A program made the translations under genes and the position numbers. The notes beneath the pieces were generated by a model that worked only from the letters and a program-made list of their open reading frames with translations, was not told where the DNA came from and searched no databases. 33,064 nucleotides of DNA from Isosphaeraceae bacterium (GTDB taxonomy: Bacteria > Planctomycetota > Planctomycetia > Isosphaerales > Isosphaeraceae): the NCBI GenBank assembly GCA_021324445.1, contig JAJPJC010000132.1, positions 1 through 33,064 on the forward strand. The letters are read 5' to 3'. Shown one piece after another: positions 1 through 11,678 of the stretch (within the stretch, counting starts at the first letter, position 1; each line of letters opens with the position of its first letter).

Positions 1-255
1 CGCACAGGGAGTTTGCGCGCCACGCCCGCTTCAGTCCCAGCGCACCGCGCGCCACCTTCGGAGCAACTGGCCATCGCTCCCAGGCAAATTTTCAGAGGAA
101 CCCAGCCGCCACAAGGGCAGTCGCAACGGTGAGCCGCCGCGGGGAGTCGGGTTGGCGATCATCGGTCGTCGGCGAGAGAGTCGCCGAGCGTCAGGAAGGG
201 CCACTCGATGCCCGTGAGGACAAGGCGACTGGCCCGGGTCTCGAGGAACGGAACC
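1..255. other. Leader upstream of the acyl-CoA synthetase gene
   Basis: I see no supportable gene in this stretch. It should hold the promoter of the following gene, but no convincing -35/-10 pair stands out. The only clear signal is a Shine-Dalgarno sequence, GAGGAA at 243-248, seven bases before the ATG at 256. Longer open frames that begin at 129 or 208 lack family similarity before that ATG. Confidence 0.4.
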
Positions 256-2993
256 ATGAGCGATCCGATGATGGCGACCCAGGAGGCGATCCCTTCCACT
301 CGATCCGAGCCACGGTCGTCACTGGAGGCGATCTTCGCGCCGCGCGCCGTGGCCGTGATCGGGGCGACCGAGAAGGCCGGGAGTGTGGGGCGGGCGATCG
401 TCTGGAACCTGATCCGCAGCCCGTTCGGAGGGACGGTCTACCCGATCAATCCCAGCCGGCCCAACGTGCTGGGGATCCGGTCCTATCCCCGGATCGCCGA
501 CGTGCCCGAGCCGGTCGACCTGGCCGTGGTGGTGACCCCCGCCTCAACCGTGCCCGGGGTGATCGGCGAGTGCGTCGAGGCCGGGGTCAAGGGGGCGATC
601 ATCATCTCGGCCGGGTTCAAGGAGGTCGGCCCGCAGGGGGTCGAGCTCGAGCGCCAGGTGCTGGAGCAGGCGCGGCGCGGGCGGATGCGGCTGATCGGGC
701 CCAACTGTCTGGGCGTGATGTGCCCCGGCCGCGGGCTCAATGCCACGTTCGCCGAACGAATTGCCCGGGCCGGGACGGTCGGCTTCCTCAGCCAGAGCGG
801 CGCGCTGTGCACCTCGATCCTCGACTGGAGCCTGCGGGTCAACGTCGGCTTCAGCGTGTTCGTCTCGATCGGCTCGATGCTCGACGTCGGCTGGGGCGAC
901 CTGATCGACTACCTCGGCGACGATCCCCAGACCAGGTGCATCGTGATCTACATGGAGTCGATCGGCGACGCGCGGTCGTTCCTCTCGGCATCGCGCGAGG
1001 TGGCGCTGACCAAGCCGATCCTCGTGATCAAGCCCGGGCGGCCAGGGCGGCCGCGTCGCACACCGGCGCGCTCGCCGGCAGCGACGAGGTCCTGGACGCG
1101 GCCTTCCGCCGCGTCGGCGTCCTGCGCCTCACCACGATCTCGCAGGTCTTCGACATGGCCGAGTTACTGGCCAAGCAGCCCCGGCCGCGCGGTCCCCGGC
1201 TGGCCATCGTCACCAATGCGGGTGGGCCGGGTGTCCTGGCCACCGACGCCCTGATCGAGCACCAGGGCGAGCTCGCCGCGCTCTCGGGCCAGACGACCGA
1301 GGCGCTGAATGCCTTCCTCCCGGCCGCCTGGAGTCATGGCAACCCCATCGACATCCTCGGCGATGCCGACCCCAGGCGTTATGCCAGGACGCTGGAGGTG
1401 ACGGCCCGGGATCCCGGCATCGACGGGCTGCTCGTGATCCTGACCTCCCAGGCCATGACCCAACCCACCGCGACCGCCCAGGAACTGTGCCGGTTCGCCA
1501 AAGTGCCCGGCAAGCCGGTGCTCGCGAGCTGGATGGGCGGCGATTCGGTCCAGCCCGGAGAGGAAGTCCTCGACCAGGCCGGCATCCCGACCTACGCCTA
1601 TCCCGACACCGCCGCGGAGATGTTCACCCTGCTCTGGCGGTCGCAGTACAACCTCCAGGCCCTGTATGAGACCCCGACCCTGCCGGCCGTCGGCGCGATG
1701 GCCGCGAGGGCGCGCGAGTCGGCCGAGGCGATCGTCGCCGCGGCGCGCGGCCAGGGACGGACCGTGCTCACCGAGGTGGAGTCGAAGCGGATCCTCTCGG
1801 CCTACGGCATCCCCACGGTGGAGACCCGCGTCGCGACCGCCGAGGCCGAGGCCGTCGCCGCCGCCGAGGCCATGGGCTTCCCGGTCGTCGTCAAGCTCCA
1901 CTCCGAGACGATCACGCACAAGACCGACGTCGGCGGCGTCCTGCTCAACCTCCCGGATGCCGAGTCCGTCCGCCGGGCGTACCGGTCCATCGAGACGGCC
2001 GTCGGCGTTCGCGTCGGGGCCGAGCACTTCCAGGGCGTGAGTGTCCAGCCGATGGCCCCGCTCGAGGGCTACGAGCTGATCGTCGGCAGCAGCCTGGATC
2101 CCCAGTTCGGCCCGGTGCTCCTCTTCGGCGCGGGGGGCCAGCTCGTCGAGGTCTTCCAGGACCGCGCACTGGCCCTGCCGCCGCTCAACTCGACCCTGGC
2201 CCGACGGATGATGGAACACACCCGGATCCTCACCGCACTCCAGGGCGTGCGCGGCCGCCGGCCGGTGGACCTCGGCGGCCTGGAGCAGCTCCTCGTCCGC
2301 TTCAGCCACCTGGTCGTCGAGCAGCGCTGGATCAAGGAGATCGATATCAACCCCTTGCTGGCGGCGCCGGACCATCTCCTGGCACTGGACGCGCGCATCA
2401 TCGTGCACGGGCCGGACGTCCACGACGCCGAGCTGCCCCGCCCGGCCATCCGTCCGTACCCAACCCAGTACATCACCACGTGGACCGCCAAGGATGGCTC
2501 CCGAGTGGTCCTCCGGCCGATCCGGCCCGAGGATGAGCCGCTGCTGGTCCAGTTCCACGGCGGCCTCTCCGAACGGACCGTCGCGCTGCGCTACTTCCAC
2601 GCGCTGAAGCTCAGCACGCGCGTAGCGCACGAGCGCCTGACTCGCATCTGCTTCATCGACTACGATCGCGAGATGGCCCTGGTGGCCGATCGCGAGGATC
2701 CCGAGAGCGGCCGCCACGAGATCCTGGGCGTCGGCCGGTTGAGCAAGCTGCGGCGGACCGATGCGGCCGAGTTCGCCCTGTTGATCAGCGATCGCTTCCA
2801 GAACCAAGGATTGGGCACGGCGCTCCTGGCCCAGCTCATCCAGATCGGCCGCCAGGAGAAGATCGGCCGGATCTTCGGCGTCATCCTCCCGGAGAACGTC
2901 GCGATGCGGCACGTCTGCGCGAAGCTCGGCTTCCGGCTGGCCCTCGACATCGAAGCCCTGGTGATCCAGGCCGTGATGGATCTGGCTTCCTGA
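256..2993 (+). pseudogene. Frameshifted ADP-forming acyl-CoA synthetase fused to GNAT acetyltransferase (PatZ/Pka-like)
   Basis: The family combines an NDP-forming acyl-CoA synthetase (CoA-binding, succinyl-CoA-ligase-like and ATP-grasp parts) with a C-terminal GNAT domain. Members act as acyl-CoA ligases or as protein lysine acetyltransferases such as E. coli PatZ. Seen here: the CoA-binding part from about residue 23 ([16 protein letters not shown]), the [11 protein letters not shown] and FLSQSGAL motifs, an ATP-grasp part with [16 protein letters not shown], and a GNAT part over roughly the last 160 residues (NQGLGTALL acetyl-CoA loop). The frame is open from the ATG at 256 to IKPGR at about 1041. 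The conserved continuation ([11 protein letters not shown]) is in the -1 frame. Adding one G next to 1041 restores a continuous product of about 912 residues, close to PatZ (886). The strand shows no second frame problem. This is either a true inactivating deletion in a GC run or a sequencing error. The start was chosen from the Shine-Dalgarno at 243-248. Confidence 0.85.
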
Positions 2994-3060
2994 ATCCTTG
3001 TCGCCGGATGCCGCGTTCGAGTCAACCTGCGGAAGAGCTCCGGGCCGTGCGCGCGGCTTG

Positions 3061-3082
3061 GGAATTCCAGCTTCTGGATTCC
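3061..3082. repeat. Imperfect hairpin built from the GGAATTCCAG / GATTCCAG motif
   Basis: GGAATTCCAG is followed by a CTT loop and CTGGATTCC, giving a 9-bp stem with one bulge. Another GATTCCAGATTCC and a diverged GAATCC run follow to about 3118. The same words make up the tandem array at the right end of the window, so this looks like a dispersed copy of one simple repeat family. It lies between the acyl-CoA synthetase gene and prpB and could also stop transcription, but no T-run follows. Confidence 0.5.
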
Positions 3083-3235
3083 AGATTCCAAATGAAGATG
3101 AATCCGGAATCGGGAATCCGCCCTTCCACTTGGGTTGCGGCCGATGGCCGCGTTACGATCATGGCAGGGTGTTCGCGAAGCACACATTCCCTCGGTCCTG
3201 ATCAAACCCTCTCGTATTCTGTATGAGGATCCTTT

Positions 3236-4111
3236 ATGCCTTCCCCCGGCGCCCGACTTCGTGCGGCGTGGGCCGACCGGCCGATCCAGATCCCCGGCGC
3301 GTTCAACGCTCTGACCGCGCGACTGGCCGAACAGCTCGGCTTCGCCGCGGTCTATCTCTCCGGGGCTGCGCTCTCGGCGGGTTGGGCGGCCCTGCCCGAT
3401 ATCGGCCTGCTGACCCAGACTGAGTTTGCCGAGCAGGCCGCCGTGCTGGCGCGGGCGACGACGCTCCCGCTCCTCTGCGACGCGGACACCGGTTTCGGCG
3501 AGGCCATCCACGTCGAACGGACCGTCCACCTCTTCGAGGAAGCGGGAGCGGCCGGGCTGCACCTGGAAGACCAGGTGATGCCCAAACGGTGCGGGCATCT
3601 CACGGGCAAGTCCCTCATCGGGCCCGCCGCGATGATCGCCAAGATCCGGGCCGCCGTGGCCGCGCGCCGCGACCCCGACTTCGTCATCGTCGCGCGCACC
3701 GATGCCCGATCCGTCGAGGGTTTCGAGGCCGCCGTCGACCGCGCCCGGAGCTACCTCGCCGCCGGGGCCGACATGATCTTCCCCGAGGCCATCGAGTCCG
3801 CCGAGGAGTTCGCCCGCTTCGCCGCCCTGGTCCAGGCCCCGCTGCTGGCCAACATGACCGAGTTCGGCCGGAGCCCGCTGCTCGACTTCGACGATCTGGC
3901 CCAGATGGGGTATCGGGCCGTGCTCTATCCCGTGACGACCCTCCGCGCCGCCATGCACGCCGTGCGCGAGACCCTCGTCCACCTGCGCGACCACGGCAGC
4001 CAGCGCGAGCTGCTGGGACGCATGCAGTCGCGCGCCGAGCTGTATGACCTGCTCGGCTACACGCAATGGGAGGCCCGCGACCGGGCCTACTTCGAGGACC
4101 GATCGGGATGA
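3236..4111 (+). CDS. prpB: Methylisocitrate lyase (isocitrate lyase/PEP mutase family)
   Basis: PrpB cleaves 2-methylisocitrate to pyruvate and succinate, the last step of the methylcitrate cycle that clears propionyl-CoA. The 291 residues align along their whole length with bacterial PrpB (about 296). Seen: the metal-binding DADTGFG at residues 82-88, GLHLEDQ at about 107-113, the catalytic loop KRCGH at 117-121 with Cys119, and VARTDA and NMTEFG further on. The KRCGH loop and overall fit favour methylisocitrate lyase over carboxyPEP mutase or oxaloacetate decarboxylase. The ATG at 3236 follows GAGG at 3225-3228 with seven bases of spacing. prpC and prpD are not beside it. The upstream acyl-CoA synthetase-type gene on the same strand may be metabolically related, but the 240-bp gap argues against tight co-transcription. 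Confidence 0.9.
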   Translation: MPSPGARLRAAWADRPIQIPGAFNALTARLAEQLGFAAVYLSGAALSAGWAALPDIGLLTQTEFAEQAAVLARATTLPLLCDADTGFGEAIHVERTVHLFEEAGAAGLHLEDQVMPKRCGHLTGKSLIGPAAMIAKIRAAVAARRDPDFVIVARTDARSVEGFEAAVDRARSYLAAGADMIFPEAIESAEEFARFAALVQAPLLANMTEFGRSPLLDFDDLAQMGYRAVLYPVTTLRAAMHAVRETLVHLRDHGSQRELLGRMQSRAELYDLLGYTQWEARDRAYFEDRSG

Positions 4112-4219
4112 GCGTGGCCTGCGGGACGCCGCCACGACACCGCAGGGACCGTTGCCCAGCCTCCTGACTCCCGACCCAGCCTGGCCCGGACGTCGGCGAG
4201 GTCGCCAAGGTCCACGCCG

Positions 4220-4459
4220 TTGAAGAGCAGTGAAGATCCACACGTGCAAGATCGTTTCGACGAGGCCACAGCTCTGCGACTGCCTCGGATGACGATCGGG
4301 CGGTGGATGATTGTCATCGCGGTCATGGCAATCGACTTCGCCGCGATGGCCCAGAAGTTCTCGGACCCTCTGGCAACCGTGGCGACCTTTTCCACCATGG
4401 CGATCCTGATCCTTGCGGCTCCTCCGCTCCTGTGGCTGTCTCTCGCTGAAGAGGAGTGA
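4220..4459 (+). CDS. Small two-helix membrane protein, unknown function
   Basis: This is a 79-residue frame with a charged N-terminus and two hydrophobic segments, at about residues 26-44 (GRWMIVIAVMAIDFAAM) and 53-73 (TVATFSTMAILILAAPPLLW), ending in acidic residues. From memory, short proteins with an 'MTIGRWM.vIAv.A' opening are common in Isosphaeraceae-like planctomycetes, and no function is known to me. The start is uncertain: TTG at 4220, GTG at 4244 or ATG at 4289 are all in frame and none has a strong Shine-Dalgarno. The last would leave a 56-residue protein that keeps both helices. Confidence 0.5.
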   Translation: MKSSEDPHVQDRFDEATALRLPRMTIGRWMIVIAVMAIDFAAMAQKFSDPLATVATFSTMAILILAAPPLLWLSLAEEE

Positions 4460-4573
4460 ATGATCTGATCCGGAAGCGGAAGCTGTGACGTCCGGGTTCT
4501 TGAGCAATCGGACACCTTGACGTTGAGATCACGGCGATGCGGTTGCAGATTCGACTCAGAGTCTGTTCCCAAA

Positions 4574-4618
4574 GCCCCGGAGGGGCGGTGGTCCAGGGCC
4601 AGGGGGGGCAGCCCCTGG
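4574..4618 (-). terminator. Two consecutive GC hairpins downstream of the TPR kinase gene
   Basis: The first hairpin is GCCCC-GGA-GGGGC at 4574-4586. The second is CCAGGGG / CCCCTGG at 4599-4618 with a six-base loop. They lie 64-108 bases beyond the stop of the leftward kinase gene and about 115 bases beyond the small rightward gene, so either transcript could end here. No T-run follows on either strand, so intrinsic termination is only a possibility. The GCCCCGGAGGGGC word may be a dispersed repeat. Confidence 0.35.
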
Positions 4619-4681
4619 TCGACCTGCGCCTCGGTGTGCGGACCGATCGGATGGTGGATCCCCGCGACCCGAGCAGCCCAT

Positions 4682-8317
<3,636 letters not shown>

Positions 8318-8618
8318 CGCAGGCTCCGCGAGCCGATCCTCGGGTGACTGAAATCCAGGAAACCGTGTTTTGGGCAGGAATCAGGGCCTACCTGCATACC
8401 GGGTGTCGGCGCCCAGCGGCCTGCGCCGGATGACCCGCCTTCTCTCCCGGTCATCACCAGGCCGCCCTTCGAGCCGAAACGAATCCTCGACTCTTGCCTC
8501 CGATCTCTGAGGATAACGCCTGGAGCCATGGATCGCAAAGGAAACGAGCGTTCTCGGCGATGACCACCGCGCAGGCCCGCTCCCCGTCCGGGCGCGGCCC
8601 CGCGCCGGGAGCCGCTTC
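8318..8618. other. Intergenic region between the TolC-like gene and the TPR kinase gene
   Basis: There is no supportable gene here. The right edge holds a strong hairpin just past the stop of the TolC-like gene (listed separately). The rest should contain the leftward promoter of the kinase gene, but I could not pick a convincing -35/-10 pair. Confidence 0.4.
8579..8612 (-). terminator. Two-part GC hairpin ending the efflux operon
   Basis: An outer stem GCTCCC (8579-8584) / GGGAGC (8607-8612) encloses an inner stem GGCGCGG (8591-8597) / CCGCGCC (8600-8606), with a 6-base interior bulge on one side. It begins seven bases past the stop of the leftward TolC-like gene. There is no T-run after it, so intrinsic termination is a structural inference only. 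Confidence 0.45.
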
Positions 8619-9992
8619 TCAGATGTCACCCACCGCGCGGCGGAGCTCGAAGCCCGCGACGATGGCATCATAGAGGGCGTTGAAATAGTTGTCGTAACTC
8701 TGCACGCGCGCCGATTCGGCGTCGAGGACCTCGGTATTGGTGCCGCGCTGCTGGAGGTACCGGCCGCGGGCGACCCGCAGGTTCTCCTCGGCCTGCGCGA
8801 TCGCGGCGCGGGCCACCGGGATGCGGCGCTGGCTCTCGCGGCAGGTCAGCCAGGCCGAGCGCACCTGGAGCCGGATCGCCGTGGCCAGGTCGTTGCGCCG
8901 GCTGACCTGCGCGGCGGCCCGCTGCTCGATGGCCAGGGCGTGCCGCCGGGCGCGGCCGCCGTCGAAAAGCGTCCAGTTGAGCAGGAAGCCGGCGGTACCC
9001 GTGTCAGCCTCGGTGGGCAGGAACCGTGCGTTCTGGTAGATGTTGGCGACGACGAAGCTGACCTGGGGCCGCGTCTTGGCCCGCTCCGTCGCCGCTTCGG
9101 CCTGCTGGGCGCGGGCCTGTGCGGAGAGCGACGCCAGCTCGGGTCGGTTGCGCAGCGCGAGGGTGGACAGGGTCTCGATCTCGGTCTCGTCGGGCACGAT
9201 CGGGTTCGCGTCGGGAACGAGCAGCGCGTCGGTCCCACGCTCGCCCTGAAGAGACGGCGGCAGCTCCGGCGCCAGGTCCACCAGCGGGACGACGGTCTCC
9301 ATCGGGCGGCAGAGATAGCGGTTGTATCCGGCCCAGGCGAGGCTCAGCCGGTTGCTGGCCTGGATCTCGCGTTGCTGGGCATTGGCGCGGGCGACCCGCG
9401 CCGCCAGCAGGTCGTTGCGGATGCTTCGCCCCTGCTTGACCAGGTTGGAGACGTCCCGCGCCTGGGCCGTCAGGCTGGTGACATGACTCCGCGCCACGGC
9501 GACGCCCCGGCCGGCGCGGAGCACCTCGACATAGGCGCGGGCCACGTCCAGCTTCAGGTCCAGCGCCGTGACCACCTCGTCGGCCCGCGCGGCGCCGAAC
9601 TGGGCGCTGTTGCCCTCGATGGTGCTCCGGATCCGGCCGCCGGTATAGATCGGTACCATCGCCGCGACGGCCGAGATCGTGAACGCCTCCTGACCGTTGC
9701 GCGCCGGCCGTGGTTGACCGCCCAGGCCTGCCACCGAGATCGGATTGGTCAGGAACGTTTCCAGGTTGAGGGTCTGGATCTGCGGCAGCCGTGCCCGCCG
9801 TGCCGAGGACACGTCGAACCCCGCCGCCGCCGTCATCTGTCGGCTCGCTGTGAGCTGGGGGTTGGTCCGCAGCGCGATCGCCCAGGCCTCGGCCAGGTCC
9901 TCCGCCTGCGCGCCCGGAGCTATCCAGGCCAGGAAAGAGGCGAGCGTGAGAGTCATCACCAATCCGAGATTCTTCCGACGATCAATACGCAT
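8619..9992 (-). CDS. TolC-family outer membrane efflux channel
   Basis: This is a 457-residue outer membrane factor expected to form the exit duct for the adaptor and inner-membrane transporter encoded just upstream. Seen: a signal peptide (MRIDRRKNLGLVMTLTLASF, cleavage likely after APGAQA), then two similar long alpha-helical halves typical of OEP/TolC proteins. The first includes LDLKLDVARAYVEVLRAGRG. The second includes LALRNRPELASLSAQARAQQ and ends in the helical RVQSYDNYFNALYDAIV. The ATG at 9992 was chosen because it has AAGGAG about eight bases upstream and begins the signal peptide. The open frame runs back to a GTG at 10088, but that extension has no signal-like character. The gap to the DHA2 gene stop is 96 bp on the same strand, consistent with one operon. 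Confidence 0.9.
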   Translation of the reverse strand: MRIDRRKNLGLVMTLTLASFLAWIAPGAQAEDLAEAWAIALRTNPQLTASRQMTAAAGFDVSSARRARLPQIQTLNLETFLTNPISVAGLGGQPRPARNGQEAFTISAVAAMVPIYTGGRIRSTIEGNSAQFGAARADEVVTALDLKLDVARAYVEVLRAGRGVAVARSHVTSLTAQARDVSNLVKQGRSIRNDLLAARVARANAQQREIQASNRLSLAWAGYNRYLCRPMETVVPLVDLAPELPPSLQGERGTDALLVPDANPIVPDETEIETLSTLALRNRPELASLSAQARAQQAEAATERAKTRPQVSFVVANIYQNARFLPTEADTGTAGFLLNWTLFDGGRARRHALAIEQRAAAQVSRRNDLATAIRLQVRSAWLTCRESQRRIPVARAAIAQAEENLRVARGRYLQQRGTNTEVLDAESARVQSYDNYFNALYDAIVAGFELRRAVGDI

Positions 9993-10088
9993 CGATCGCT
10001 CCTTCTCCTGCGCCCGGCAGCGCTGCGGTGGGTCGTGCCCGCCCTGCGCGCGCTGCGGGCGAACGGGGCTCCGTGTGCCCGCGCTCAC

Positions 10089-11678
10089 TCAATGGGCCGC
10101 GAGGCTTCCTCCGGTGGACGTCGGCCGCTTCATCAGGAAAACCAGGGGGATCACGACGAGGGCGAGCATGGAGAACAGCCAGAACATGTCGAGGTAGGAC
10201 ATCGCCATCGCCTGCTGCTGGACGACCTGATAGATCATCCGCAGCCCCTGACGATGGGCGAGTGCCGGGTCGCCGCCGCGGGCCTGGAATGCCCCCGAGA
10301 CGCCCACGAGGAATCGCGATGCCAGCGGGTTGAACGGGTCGAGGTGCTCGGCCAACCGGAACTGGTGGAACTGCGCCCGGCGCTGGAGCAGCGTATTGGT
10401 CAGCGCCACGCCGATGCTCGACCCCTCGTTGCGCACCAGGCTGAAGAGCCCCGAGGCGTTGTTCGTTTGCTCCTTGGGGATGAACGCATACGCGGCGATG
10501 TTGAGCGGGACGAACATCAGCCCGGCGCCCAGGGTCTGGAGGTTCCGCGGCGAGATCACCATGCCGGGCGACACGCCCAGGTTGAGCCCGGCCAGCCACA
10601 TCGACGCCACGGTGACGGTCAGGAGGCCGGCGACGATCAGCTTGCGCGGGTCGAACCCGCGGCTGAGCAGGATGCCGATGACCGGCATCTCCAGCATCGT
10701 GACGAACCCGGCCGGCGAGAGCACCAGTCCGGCATTGAGAGGAGTGTAGCCCATTAGCGTCTGGAGCATCTGGGGCAAAAGGACATTGCTGCCATAGAGC
10801 ACTCCGAAGGCACAGAACACGCAGACCGACGCGGCGGCGAAATTGCGGTCGCGGAAGAGCCGCAGGTTGATGATCGGCGCGGGGTGGCGCAGCTCCCAGA
10901 AGATCACGGCGACCAGCGACGCCGCCGCGACCACTGCGAGGCGAACGATGAAGGGCGAGTCGAACCAGTCGTGCTCCTGACCCTTGTCGAGCATTAGCTC
11001 CAGTGCCGCCAGGCCGATCGAGAGCAGCGAGAGGCCGAGGAAGTCGACGCGGATCGGCTGCCCCTCCCGCGCGGCCCGCAGGGCCTTCAGGTAGGGCGGG
11101 TCCTCCAGCAGCAGGCTGCTCAGGACGATCGAGATCACGCCGACGGGTAAATTGATGTAGAAGATCCAGCGCCAGCTCGCGTTCTCGGTAATGTATCCCC
11201 CCAGGGTCGGGCCCAGGACGGGCGCGACGAGGATCGCCACCGTGTAGACGGCCATGGCCGCCCCGCGCCGGGCCGGCGGGAAGGTGTCCATGAGGATCGC
11301 CTGCTCCGAGGGCTGCAACCCGCCTCCGGCCAGGCCCTGGAGGACGCGGAAGAGCACCAGTTGCTCGATGCTCGTGGCCATCCCGCAGAGCGCGGAGCTG
11401 GTGGTAAACAGCACGACGCAGGTCATGTAGAACCGCTTGCGGCCGAGCATCGAGGACAGCCAGCCGGACAAGGGCAGGATGACCGCGTTGGCGACCAGGT
11501 AACTCGTCAGCACCCAGGTGCTCTCGTGGACCGAGACCGACAGGTTGCCGGCGATGTGGGGCAGCGCGACGTTGGCGATCGACGTGTCGAGGACTTCCAT
11601 GAAGGTCGCCAGGGTGACCGTCAGGGCGATGATCCAGGGGTTGACCGCCGGCCGGTCTGCGGGGGCGGTCGGGTTCAT
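10089..11678 (-). CDS. emrB: DHA2-family MFS drug transporter (EmrB/QacA type)
   Basis: This is the inner-membrane proton-driven exporter, 529 residues with about 14 hydrophobic segments, as usual for DHA2 transporters (EmrB is 512). Seen: the DHA2 opening LATFMEVLDTSIANVALPHI (about residues 23-42), WVLTSYLVANAV, the loop 2-3 motif LSSMLGRKRFY, RVLQGLAGGGLQP, and motif C (GPTLGGYITENASWRWIFYINLPVG). The ATG at 11678 overlaps the stop of the adaptor gene by four bases (ATGA), and AGGAGGT lies six bases upstream, which indicates translational coupling. With the adaptor and the channel it makes an EmrAB-TolC-like tripartite pump. The substrate cannot be read from the sequence. Hydrophobic toxic compounds are the usual cargo of the family. 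Confidence 0.92.
   Translation of the reverse strand: MNPTAPADRPAVNPWIIALTVTLATFMEVLDTSIANVALPHIAGNLSVSVHESTWVLTSYLVANAVILPLSGWLSSMLGRKRFYMTCVVLFTTSSALCGMATSIEQLVLFRVLQGLAGGGLQPSEQAILMDTFPPARRGAAMAVYTVAILVAPVLGPTLGGYITENASWRWIFYINLPVGVISIVLSSLLLEDPPYLKALRAAREGQPIRVDFLGLSLLSIGLAALELMLDKGQEHDWFDSPFIVRLAVVAAASLVAVIFWELRHPAPIINLRLFRDRNFAAASVCVFCAFGVLYGSNVLLPQMLQTLMGYTPLNAGLVLSPAGFVTMLEMPVIGILLSRGFDPRKLIVAGLLTVTVASMWLAGLNLGVSPGMVISPRNLQTLGAGLMFVPLNIAAYAFIPKEQTNNASGLFSLVRNEGSSIGVALTNTLLQRRAQFHQFRLAEHLDPFNPLASRFLVGVSGAFQARGGDPALAHRQGLRMIYQVVQQQAMAMSYLDMFWLFSMLALVVIPLVFLMKRPTSTGGSLAAH

Noticed and set aside
1030..1062. Programmed -1 ribosomal frameshift in the acyl-CoA synthetase gene
   Set aside because: There is no classical slippery heptamer and no obvious downstream stimulatory structure, and relatives of this family are single-frame. 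A one-base deletion or sequencing error is simpler.
1164..2912. 582-codon minus-strand frame opposite the acyl-CoA synthetase gene
   Set aside because: Its composition is Asp/Gly/His/Arg-rich with no domain, and it mirrors the codons of a real gene on the other strand.
3236..4111. Isocitrate lyase (AceA) or carboxyPEP mutase
   Set aside because: The length (291) and the KRCGH loop with PrpB-like flanks fit methylisocitrate lyase. AceA is much longer.
8940..10757. 605-codon open frame on the plus strand across the TolC-like and DHA2 genes
   Set aside because: It is antisense to two clear genes and its translation is low-complexity Arg/Gly/Leu/His sequence without any domain, an effect of GC-rich codon use.
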